This document shows, one piece after another, positions 5,401-13,270 of a DNA stretch of 15,401 nucleotides. Under the pieces are notes generated by a model. It was not told the origin of the DNA, did not search any database, and worked only from the letters and a program-made list of their open reading frames with translations. Made by a program: the position numbers and the translations under genes. The stretch is from positions 1 through 15,401 of the forward strand of contig JALOSG010000040.1 in NCBI GenBank assembly GCA_025458665.1. The letters run 5' to 3'. Within the stretch, counting starts at the first letter, position 1. Every line of letters begins with the position of its first letter. The stretch comes from Serpentinimonas sp. (lineage in GTDB: Bacteria > Pseudomonadota > Gammaproteobacteria > Burkholderiales > Burkholderiaceae_C).

Positions 5401-6348
5401 ATGCCCGCACCGTCTCCTCGCACCACCACACCCTGGCTGGCCTACGGCGCACTGGCGCTGAGCATGGCGCTGGTGGGTAGCTATGTGGCGCTGTCCAAGC
5501 CGCTGGTGGCCGCCATGCCTGTGTTCCTTCTGGCATGGCTGCGCTTTGGCATAGGCGCGGTGGCCATGGCCGGATGGCTGCGCAAGCCGCCTGACGAAGC
5601 GCCCCTGTCTGCCGGCACACGGCGCTGGCTGTTCCTGGAGTCCTTTCTGGGCAACTTCCTGTTCTCGCTGTGCATGCTCTACGGCATAGCGCTCACCACC
5701 GCCACAGCCGTGGGCGTCATCATGTCGGCGCTGCCGGCGGTGGTGGCGGTACTCAGCTGGCTGTTCCTGCGGGAGCGTCTGTCGGGCCGCGTGCTGGCCT
5801 CCATAGCGCTCGCGGCCATAGGCATAGGGTTGTTCTCGCTGGACAAATCGGTGGTAGCTCACCCGGGGGTGCCGGTGGGTTCCTGGGCGGGCCTGCCGTG
5901 GTACGTATGGGGCAACCTGCTGGTGTTCGGTGCGGTGGTTTGCGAGGCTTCTTACGTGGTCATTGGCAAACACCTGACTGTGGGCCTGGGGCCCAAGCGC
6001 ATTTCGGCCATCATCAACCTGTGGGGGCTCGCACTCATGACGCCGCTGGGCCTGTGGGCTGCCTGGCAATTCGACTTTGCCAGCGTACCGCTGCCGCTGT
6101 GGGGGCTGCTGCTGTTTTACGGTTTGGCAGCCAGCGTCTGGACGGTCTGGCTTTGGATGACGGGCTTGCAGCGCGTGGAGGCTAGCCGCGCCGGTGTGTT
6201 CACCGTGATGCTGCCCATCACGGCCGCCTTCGTGGGCGTGGTGTTCATGGGCGAAAGGCTAACCCCATTGCAATGGGTCGCGTTCGCGCTGGCGCTGGGC
6301 GGCCTGGTGCTGGCCACGTGGCCACCGCGCAACGGTTCAGGGCGCTAG
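5401..6348 (+). CDS. DMT-superfamily (EamA) membrane transporter
   Basis: 315 residues, very hydrophobic, with about ten predicted membrane helices arranged as two EamA-type repeats of five; family members are usually 280-310 long. Typical features are the early LALSMALVGSYVALSKPLV helix, LLAWLRFGIGAV, and in each half a segment such as ALPAVVAVLSWLFLRERLSGR and LPITAAFVGVVFMGERLTPLQW, where the conserved ER motif ends the fourth helix. The family exports metabolites or amino acids and also includes importers; the substrate cannot be told. The start at 5401 has no clear ribosome site, so it is less certain than the frame. It is divergent from aceA, sharing the operator region, and convergent with the next gene, whose stop codon overlaps its own. 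Confidence 0.9.
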   Translation: MPAPSPRTTTPWLAYGALALSMALVGSYVALSKPLVAAMPVFLLAWLRFGIGAVAMAGWLRKPPDEAPLSAGTRRWLFLESFLGNFLFSLCMLYGIALTTATAVGVIMSALPAVVAVLSWLFLRERLSGRVLASIALAAIGIGLFSLDKSVVAHPGVPVGSWAGLPWYVWGNLLVFGAVVCEASYVVIGKHLTVGLGPKRISAIINLWGLALMTPLGLWAAWQFDFASVPLPLWGLLLFYGLAASVWTVWLWMTGLQRVEASRAGVFTVMLPITAAFVGVVFMGERLTPLQWVAFALALGGLVLATWPPRNGSGR

Positions 6349-7013
6349 CACCAAAGGCCCGTGGGATCGGTGATACCCATGTAAATGGCCCAGCCGGAGA
6401 TGGTGGCCAGCGCCAGCCCTGCCAGGCGCATGCCCCAGCCGCCAGAGCCTGCATCCTTCAGGCGCAGCAGCAGGTAGGGCGCCACGGTGAGCGAGGCCAT
6501 GGTACCCAGTGCGAACGCGGCCATGACACTGGCGCCACTGAAGGCACCACCCGACAGCGTGGCCACCAGCAAAGCGGAATAAAGCAGACCGCAAGGCATG
6601 AGCGCCCAGCCCACACCCAGCACCACCGGCGCCTTGCTGCCCATGGCGGCCATGGCAGGGCGTGCCCTGCGCCACACCGCCTGGCCCCACTGGTCCACAA
6701 AGGCGGGCTGGCGCGCCTGCCAGAGAAGCACAAGGCCCAGCAGCAAAGCCGCCACATGCAGCATGGTCCATACCGGGCGCAGCACTGTGGTCTGGCTACC
6801 CATCCACGCCAGCCCTTGCACCGTGCCGCCTGCCAGCGCACCCATGAGGCTGTAGCCCAACAGCCGGCTGACCTGGAACTTGGCCAGTGCCAGCGTGCTG
6901 CGCGGCGCACCGGCCCGGGCTATGCCCGCACAGGCACCACCGCACATGACCACGCAGTGCGGCCCACCCACCAGCCCCATGAGAAACGCCGAAACCAGCA
7001 GAGAACTCAGCAT
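6345..7013 (-). CDS. TauE/SafE-like (COG2836-type) membrane protein
   Basis: 222 residues, about six membrane helices. The first helix carries GGPHCVVMCGG (C20, C24, with C28 nearby), and a later helix carries ALMPCGLLYSALL (MPCG at 139-142). These paired cysteine/proline-cysteine motifs mark the family often annotated as sulphite exporter TauE/SafE, related to CcdA-type proteins and often found near cbb3 oxidase assembly genes. A role in copper or thiol handling for oxidase maturation is inference from that context; sulphite export is not supported by anything here. It begins 18 bases after the hemN stop, so the two are probably co-transcribed. Its TAG stop overlaps the TAG of the convergent transporter gene in the palindrome CTAG (6345-6348). 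Confidence 0.85.
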   Translation of the reverse strand: MLSSLLVSAFLMGLVGGPHCVVMCGGACAGIARAGAPRSTLALAKFQVSRLLGYSLMGALAGGTVQGLAWMGSQTTVLRPVWTMLHVAALLLGLVLLWQARQPAFVDQWGQAVWRRARPAMAAMGSKAPVVLGVGWALMPCGLLYSALLVATLSGGAFSGASVMAAFALGTMASLTVAPYLLLRLKDAGSGGWGMRLAGLALATISGWAIYMGITDPTGLWC

Positions 7014-7031
7014 GGCCAGCCGGCCCTCGGT

Positions 7032-8411
7032 TCAGATGATTTTGGAAAAACGGGCACGGTCGCGGTCGGTTTGCAGGTACTGGTCGAACACCATGGCGAT
7101 GGCGCGCACCAGATACCACCCCGCGCTGGTGACTTCAATGCTGGAATCGGTCACCTTCACCAGACCCCAGCCCTGCATGTCCTGGAGTTGCTCCAGTTCG
7201 CGGGCAAAGTAGCGCCGGAAATCAATCAGGTGGCCCAGAGAGATCGACTCGAAATCGACCTGACCCTGGCACATGATAGCCATGATGACGGCACGGCGCA
7301 GCACATCGTCGCGGTTGAGCACGAGGCCGCGCACGATGGGCAGACGCCCCTGGTCGAGCAGGTCGTAGTACTCCTCCAGCGTCTTGGCATTCTGGCTGTA
7401 GGTGGCCCCCACGCGGCCTATGGCCGATACCCCCAGCGCAATCAGATCGCAGTCGGGCTGGGTGCTGTAGCCCTGGAAGTTGCGGTGCAGCCGGCCCTGG
7501 CGTTTGGCCACGGCCAGCGCATCGTCGGGCAGGGCAAAGTGGTCCATGCCCACGTACACATAGCCGGCATCGCTCAGCATATCGAGCGACAGCGACAGCA
7601 TGGAGAGCTTGTCCGCACCGCTGGGCAATTCCACGGCATGGATGCGGCGCTGCGGCTTGAAGCGCGTGGGCAGGTGGGCGTAGGCGTACAGAGCCACACG
7701 GTCAGGGCGCAGCTGCTGCACCTGCTCCAGGGTGCGGCGGAAAGACTCGGGGGATTGCAGCGGCAGGCCATAGATCAGGTCCACGTTCACCGACTCGAAC
7801 CCGATGCGGCGCGCCGCTTCCACCAGCGCAAAGACATCCTCGGCGGGCTGTATGCGGTGCACGGCCTTCTGGACGGCGGGATCGAAGTCCTGCACCCCGA
7901 AACTCAGGCGGTTGAAGCCCAGCAGGAACAGATGTTCCAGGCGGGCTGCACTCACCGTACGGGGATCGACCTCGACCGAATACTCCCCGCCAGGCACCAG
8001 ATTGAAATGGCGCCGCATCATGTTCATGAGGTCTTCCAGTTCGGCATCGCTCAGGAACGTGGGTGTGCCACCGCCCAGATGCAGCTGGGAGACGCTGTGC
8101 CCGCGGCCAAAGTGTTCGATCTGCAACTCCAGTTCGCGGGCCAGGTAGCGCAGGTATTCCGCCGATTTGCTGTGGTGCTTGGTGATGACTTTGTTGCAGG
8201 CGCAGTAGTAACAGAGAGACTCGCAGAACGGAACGTGCACGTATACTGACAGGGGTAATGCCAGCGAGCCTGCGCCGCGCTGCTCCAGAGCCTGGGTGTA
8301 GTCCCCGGGGCCAAACGCCTCCACAAAGCGGTCGGCGGTGGGGTATGAGGTGTAGCGCGGGCCAGGCACGTCGAAACGTTGCAGCAGGCTTTCGTCTATG
8401 AGGTGGTTCAC
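7032..8411 (-). CDS. hemN: Oxygen-independent coproporphyrinogen III dehydrogenase (radical SAM)
   Basis: 459 residues, the usual HemN length (457 in E. coli). The radical-SAM cluster motif CESLCYYCAC gives C63, C67 and C70 with the extra C72 typical of HemN, followed by HLGGGTPTF (111-119), which binds SAM. RYTSYPTADRF near the N-terminus is also family-specific. The enzyme decarboxylates coproporphyrinogen III to protoporphyrinogen IX without oxygen, supplying haem under low oxygen. The start is GTG at 8411: GGAG lies about 10 bases before it and no in-frame ATG is near. An FNR box lies 56 bases upstream, and fnr is divergent, so anaerobic induction is likely. Confidence 0.97.
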   Translation of the reverse strand: MNHLIDESLLQRFDVPGPRYTSYPTADRFVEAFGPGDYTQALEQRGAGSLALPLSVYVHVPFCESLCYYCACNKVITKHHSKSAEYLRYLARELELQIEHFGRGHSVSQLHLGGGTPTFLSDAELEDLMNMMRRHFNLVPGGEYSVEVDPRTVSAARLEHLFLLGFNRLSFGVQDFDPAVQKAVHRIQPAEDVFALVEAARRIGFESVNVDLIYGLPLQSPESFRRTLEQVQQLRPDRVALYAYAHLPTRFKPQRRIHAVELPSGADKLSMLSLSLDMLSDAGYVYVGMDHFALPDDALAVAKRQGRLHRNFQGYSTQPDCDLIALGVSAIGRVGATYSQNAKTLEEYYDLLDQGRLPIVRGLVLNRDDVLRRAVIMAIMCQGQVDFESISLGHLIDFRRYFARELEQLQDMQGWGLVKVTDSSIEVTSAGWYLVRAIAMVFDQYLQTDRDRARFSKII

Positions 8412-8466
8412 GTTCGCAATCTCCAGCAGGGAGATTCAAATGTGCCGCAGCCCCGGGCAGACCCCC

Positions 8467-8480
8467 TTGATATGTGTCAA
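8467..8480. promoter_or_regulatory. FNR box between hemN and fnr
   Basis: TTGATATGTGTCAA matches the FNR consensus TTGATNNNNATCAA with one change in the second half-site. It is 56 bases from the hemN start and 126 bases from the fnr start. Placed at -41.5 it would start hemN transcription near 8432. No strong -10 is seen at that spacing in either direction, so which gene (or both) it controls is open; hemN is the closer fit. Confidence 0.75.
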
Positions 8481-8606
8481 GGAAACGCTGCAAGATGAAG
8501 GCAGGCATGCCGCAGCCAAGGCGGCGGGTTAACCGGACAAGAATCAGGGTTAGGAGCGAAGTCAGGCCGTCTGTGGGTTAAGCTTTCAGACAACTGGCCA
8601 AGAAAT

Positions 8607-9329
8607 ATGGACATACAAAGCATCAAAGTTGCATGTTCCAGCTGCAATCTGCGCGAGTTGTGCCTGCCCGTGGGGCTCAACCCCTCCGAGATGGACAAAC
8701 TGGACCATGTGATCAGCACACGCAAGCGCGTCAAGCGGGGTTCGGCGCTGTTCAACGTGGGCGACCGCTTCACCTCCCTGTATGCGGTGCGTTCGGGCTT
8801 CTTCAAAACGTGTGTCACCACCGCCGACGGGCGCGATCAGGTGACGGGGTTCCAGATGACGGGAGAAATCCTGGGCATGGACGGCATCGTGAGCGACCAC
8901 CACTCCTGCGATGCGATTGCACTGGAAGATGCCGAGGTCTGCCTGTTGCCGTTCGACAAGCTCGAACAGCTGTCGCGCGAATTCAGCACGCTGCAGCACC
9001 ACGTGCACAAGATCATGAGCCGCGAGATTGTGCGCGACCACGGTGTCATGCTGTTGCTGGGCAGCATGCGGGCTGAAGAGCGGTTGGCCGCCTTCCTGCT
9101 CAACCTGGTTCAGCGCCTGCACGCCAGGGGCTTTTCACAGTCGGAACTCATCCTGCGCATGACGCGCGAGGAAATTGGCAGCTACCTGGGTATGAAGCTC
9201 GAGACCGTGAGCCGGACCTTCTCCAAGTTTGTGGAGGAAGGCACCATCGAGGTCAAGCAGCGCTACGTGCACATCAAGGACACGGCTGGGCTGGAGCGGA
9301 TGGTGAACCCGCCACAGTGCCGAAACTGA
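8607..9329 (+). CDS. fnr: FNR-type oxygen-sensing transcription regulator
   Basis: 240 residues. The N-terminal C10-x2-C13-x5-C19 plus C112 correspond, with a constant offset of ten, to E. coli FNR C20, C23, C29 and C122, the ligands of the oxygen-labile [4Fe-4S] cluster. A cAMP-receptor-like beta-roll follows (about 30-120), then a dimer helix and a helix-turn-helix (TREEIGSYLGMKLETVSRTF) with E199, S202 and R203, the residues that read TTGAT half-sites. It should activate genes for low-oxygen respiration when the cluster is intact. It is divergent from hemN across an FNR box and converges on the cbb3 cluster, where a second box lies before ccoN. The ribosome site (AAGAA) is weak. Confidence 0.96.
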   Translation: MDIQSIKVACSSCNLRELCLPVGLNPSEMDKLDHVISTRKRVKRGSALFNVGDRFTSLYAVRSGFFKTCVTTADGRDQVTGFQMTGEILGMDGIVSDHHSCDAIALEDAEVCLLPFDKLEQLSREFSTLQHHVHKIMSREIVRDHGVMLLLGSMRAEERLAAFLLNLVQRLHARGFSQSELILRMTREEIGSYLGMKLETVSRTFSKFVEEGTIEVKQRYVHIKDTAGLERMVNPPQCRN

Positions 9330-9360
9330 AGCGGGTGGGCGCTAGGTGCGCCGGTTCACC
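9302..9360. terminator. Inverted repeats at the convergent fnr / cbb3 cluster ends
   Basis: GGTGAACC (9302-9309) and GGTTCACC (9353-9360) are an exact inverted pair spanning both 3' ends. Inside lie GGCGC/GCGCC (9338-9342 with 9348-9352, loop TAGGT) and ACCCGC/GCGGGT (9307-9312 with 9331-9336). Only 12 bases separate the two stop codons. There is no T-run on either strand, so this is not a standard intrinsic terminator; it may protect 3' ends or help stop both transcripts. Confidence 0.35.
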
Positions 9361-9644
9361 TCGGAGGGAGGCAGCGACAGCAAGGTGGTGATGCCGCCGG
9401 AAATAGCTGCCATGACCCAGAAAAAGAAGAACGCCGCGGTGTAGATGGCCTCGCGCGACCAGTCCAGCGCTGCGCCGCCGAACCAATGCAGGTCCTGCGG
9501 GTCCACCAGGGCAAACACCACCATTTCCAACACCGCAGCCACCAGGAAAGCGGGCCAGATCACCCACATGACACGCTGGCGGCCCAGGGGCGCCTCCACC
9601 ACATAGTCGTGGGTTGCTTCTTGGCCTGCGAACGGCTTTTCCAT
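9342..9644 (-). CDS. Small two-helix membrane protein of the cbb3 cluster, function unknown
   Basis: 100 residues, beginning MEKPFAGQEATHDYVVEAPL. Two hydrophobic segments are clear: about 25-47 (VMWVIWPAFLVAAVLEMVVF) and about 65-90 (AIYTAAFFFFWVMAAISGG). Between them is a short loop, VDPQDLHWFGGAALDWSRE. There is no cysteine and no haem or metal motif; it has one His in the loop and one near the N-terminus. I do not recognise a named family. It begins 8 bases after the FixH-like gene and is the last gene of the cluster, so a part in cbb3 oxidase assembly or stability is a guess from position. Frame quality and tight spacing support a real gene; the ribosome site is weak. Confidence 0.8.
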   Translation of the reverse strand: MEKPFAGQEATHDYVVEAPLGRQRVMWVIWPAFLVAAVLEMVVFALVDPQDLHWFGGAALDWSREAIYTAAFFFFWVMAAISGGITTLLSLPPSEVNRRT

Positions 9645-9652
9645 GGCGGGCG

Positions 9653-10003
9653 TCAGCGCTGGGGCACGGGTGCAGCAGGCGACACCGGCACCGTGATTTC
9701 TGCACCCGCCTCCACCGGGGTGATCTGGTGGTTGCGGGCCTCATGGGCCGGACGCAATGTCACCAGGGCGGCGGCGCGTTCTTCGGGGGTCATGCGTTCC
9801 AGCGCGGCCGCATCGGGGACTTTCACCGGGCGGCGATCGAGCACCGGGTCGGGGTTTTTCACCGCGATGGTGATGGTGACGATGCACGCAGCAATCACGG
9901 TGAGCGGCCCACCGGCCACCAGCCAGAAGTAGGGCTCGCGGTACCAGATACGGCCCTCTTGCGCCGGATGCGGGACGTGGAGCGGTGCGGTGGTGGTGTT
10001 CAT
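9653..10003 (-). CDS. Short FixH/CcoH-like membrane protein
   Basis: About 116 residues from ATG at 10003, which has AAAGAG upstream; an ATG at 10018 would add five residues but has no ribosome site. There is one membrane helix (about 27-48, WLVAGGPLTVIAACIVTITIAV) after a short cytoplasmic stretch with REPYFW, then NPDPVLDRRP and a Pro/Ala/Glu-rich periplasmic tail. The helix region and the place directly after ccoG fit CcoH/FixH, which helps cbb3 oxidase assembly. The usual FixH is roughly 150-170 residues with a periplasmic beta domain; that domain is missing here and the tail looks disordered. It may be a shortened FixH or an unrelated single-helix protein. Confidence 0.65.
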   Translation of the reverse strand: MNTTTAPLHVPHPAQEGRIWYREPYFWLVAGGPLTVIAACIVTITIAVKNPDPVLDRRPVKVPDAAALERMTPEERAAALVTLRPAHEARNHQITPVEAGAEITVPVSPAAPVPQR

Positions 10004-10035
10004 GTCAGGCTCTTTCATGCGGTTAGCGTAGCGCC

Positions 10036-11481
<1,446 letters not shown>

Positions 11482-11488
11482 GGTAGGC

Positions 11489-12397
11489 TCATTCCTGCGG
11501 CTTGTTGGACATGCCCCAGACGTAGGCGCTCAGCACATGAATCTGCGATTCCGTGAGCAGCTTGTTCTGCGCCGGCATGACGTTGGTGCGGCCTTCGTTG
11601 ATGATGCGGGTGATCGCCTCCACGCCCCAGCCGTGCAACCAGACGTCATCGGTCAGGTTGGGGGCACCCATGAGCGGGTTGCCTTTGCCATCGGCGCCAT
11701 GGCAGGCAGCGCAACTGGTGAAGCTGGCCTTGCCCTGCGCGGCGCGGATGCTGTCGTGCGGGCTGCCCGACAGGCTCATGACGTAGTGAGCCAGGTTGGT
11801 CACATCATCGGCACCGCCCACCGCGGCGGCCATGGGCGGCATCATGCCAACGCGGCCTTCGGTGATGGTGGTTTTGATGGCAGCAGGCTCACCGCCCCAC
11901 AGCCACTCGGTGTTGGTGAGGTTGGGGAAGCCTTTGCTGCCGCGCGCATCCGACCCGTGGCACTGGGCGCAGTTGTTCATGAACAGCCGCTCGCCAATGG
12001 CCATGGCCTGTGCGTCGCCGGCCAGCTTTTCGGGCGGCATGCCGTCGAAACGGGCGTACAGCGGCGCAATGGCTTCCTGCATCTTCTGCACTTCGGCCTC
12101 GTGCTGCCCGGTGGAAGACCAGCCGAGCTTGCCCTGGAAGGTGCCGAAGGTGGGGTACAGCGCGCCGTACACCAGGCCAAAGATCACGGTGATGATGAAC
12201 AGATACACCCACCAGCGCGGCAGGGGGTTGTTCATCTCGCGCAGGTCTTCGTCCCACACGTGGCCGGTGGTGTTGTCGTCGTGGGCCTTGACCTTGGTGG
12301 TCCCGCTGATCCAGAGCAGGATCAGGCAGGCGATGATGCTGACCAGGGTCAGACCAGCCACGTAGAGGTGCCAAAATTCACTGGTGAAGTCGCTCAT
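11489..12397 (-). CDS. ccoP: cbb3-type cytochrome c oxidase subunit III (dihaem CcoP)
   Basis: 302 residues. An N-terminal FixP-type segment with two membrane helices (about 11-30 and 63-80) is followed by two cytochrome c domains. Haem sites are CAQCH (143-147) and CAACH (229-233), with probable axial methionines in GRVGMMPPM (185/186 region) and NVMPAQ (M274). The segment DEDLREMNNPLPRWWVYLF before the second helix is characteristic of CcoP. The subunit passes electrons from periplasmic or membrane cytochromes to CcoO and the CcoN active site. The ATG at 12397 has a purine-rich but weak ribosome site (AAGAAG). It lies 44 bases after ccoQ and is followed by ccoG. Confidence 0.98.
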   Translation of the reverse strand: MSDFTSEFWHLYVAGLTLVSIIACLILLWISGTTKVKAHDDNTTGHVWDEDLREMNNPLPRWWVYLFIITVIFGLVYGALYPTFGTFQGKLGWSSTGQHEAEVQKMQEAIAPLYARFDGMPPEKLAGDAQAMAIGERLFMNNCAQCHGSDARGSKGFPNLTNTEWLWGGEPAAIKTTITEGRVGMMPPMAAAVGGADDVTNLAHYVMSLSGSPHDSIRAAQGKASFTSCAACHGADGKGNPLMGAPNLTDDVWLHGWGVEAITRIINEGRTNVMPAQNKLLTESQIHVLSAYVWGMSNKPQE

Positions 12398-12441
12398 GAT
12401 GCTTCTTTCTAGTCGGTTCCGGGCGTGGGCTCAGTCGCCAC

Positions 12442-12579
12442 TCAGTCGTCTTCCAGCGGCAGACGGGCCGCTTCTTCGAAGCTGGCCTTGTTGCGCTTGG
12501 AATAGGCCCACCAGATGATCCCGACGAATACCGCCAGGCTCAGCGCCGTATACAGGCTGCGCAGGTCGTTCATGTCCAT
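12442..12579 (-). CDS. ccoQ: cbb3-type cytochrome oxidase small subunit CcoQ
   Basis: A 45-residue protein, MDMNDLRSLYTALSLAVFVG followed by IIWWAYSKRN and an acidic end (EEAARLPLEDD). It has one membrane helix (about 9-27) with the WWAYSKRNK border and acidic C-terminus of CcoQ. CcoQ stabilises the interaction of CcoP with the CcoNO core. AAGGAG lies 9 bases before the first ATG (12579); a second ATG two codons later is possible. It lies between ccoO and ccoP, where it belongs. It is too small for many gene callers, but the frame, ribosome site and context agree. Confidence 0.93.
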   Translation of the reverse strand: MDMNDLRSLYTALSLAVFVGIIWWAYSKRNKASFEEAARLPLEDD

Positions 12580-12611
12580 GGGTGTTGCTCCTTGGCGCGG
12601 CGTGGGCGCAA

Positions 12612-13256
12612 TCAGTTGACCGGGGTGTTGGCGTTGATGGCCGTACCCAGCACCTGCAGGTAGGCAATCAGGGCTTCCATCTCGGTTTTTCCAGCCACGC
12701 TCTCGGCGGCCCCGTTCACTTCTTCGTCGGAGTACGGAGCGCCCAGCGTGCGCAGCACCTGGAGCCGCTTGGGCAGGCCTTCGGCAGCCACGGTGCGCTT
12801 TTCCAGCCAGGGGTAAGCCGGCATGTTCGACTCGGGCACCAGATCGCGCGGGTTGATCAGGTGGATGCGGTGCCACTCGTCCGAGTAGCGGCCGCCCACA
12901 CGGGCCAGATCGGGGCCGGTGCGCTTGCTGCCCCACTGGAACGGGCGGTCGTACACGAACTCACCGGCCAGCGAATACGGGCCGTAGCGCAGCGTCTCGG
13001 CCTGGAAGGGGCGGATCATCTGCGAATGGCAGTTGTAGCAACCCTCGCGCACGTAAATATCGCGGCCCGCCACTTCCAGCGCGGTATAGGGCTTGAGGCC
13101 TGGCACCGGCTGCGTGGTGGACTTCTGGAAGAACAGCGGAACAATTTCCACCAGCCCCCCGACCGCAATCACCAGCGTGATGAGCACGATCATGAGGAAG
13201 TTGTTGGTCTCGATGCGCTCGTGCGTGAAACCTTGGGGTTTGTCTTGGTTGGCCAT
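12612..13256 (-). CDS. ccoO: cbb3-type cytochrome c oxidase subunit II (monohaem CcoO)
   Basis: 214 residues. One N-terminal membrane anchor (about 20-43, FLMIVLITLVIAVGGLVEIV) is followed by a periplasmic cytochrome c domain. The haem site is CYNCH (73-77) in EGCYNCHSQMIRPFQ, the CcoO/FixO signature, and the likely axial methionine is M145 in PESNMPAYPWL. KRTGPDLARVGGRYSDEWH (about 111-129) is also typical. CcoO relays electrons from CcoP to CcoN. The ATG at 13256 lies 14 bases after the ccoN stop, and the ribosome site GAGGAG overlaps that stop (TGAGGAG), which suggests translational coupling. The length matches the family. Confidence 0.98.
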   Translation of the reverse strand: MANQDKPQGFTHERIETNNFLMIVLITLVIAVGGLVEIVPLFFQKSTTQPVPGLKPYTALEVAGRDIYVREGCYNCHSQMIRPFQAETLRYGPYSLAGEFVYDRPFQWGSKRTGPDLARVGGRYSDEWHRIHLINPRDLVPESNMPAYPWLEKRTVAAEGLPKRLQVLRTLGAPYSDEEVNGAAESVAGKTEMEALIAYLQVLGTAINANTPVN

Positions 13257-13270
13257 GATGTGTCAACTCC

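Noticed and set aside
6273..8249. A 658-codon plus-strand frame opposite hemN and the TauE/SafE-like gene
   Set aside because: The protein is His/Gln/Arg-rich without domains and lies antisense to hemN, whose radical-SAM motifs are clear.
8504..8533. Short palindromes GGCATGCC and GGTTAACC between hemN and fnr
   Set aside because: Eight-base palindromes are common by chance in a window of this size and show no pairing or spacing logic.
13247..13267. A TTGAC half-site before ccoO that might be an FNR box
   Set aside because: The second half-site does not match (CATGG), and the position lies in the coupled ccoN-ccoO junction.
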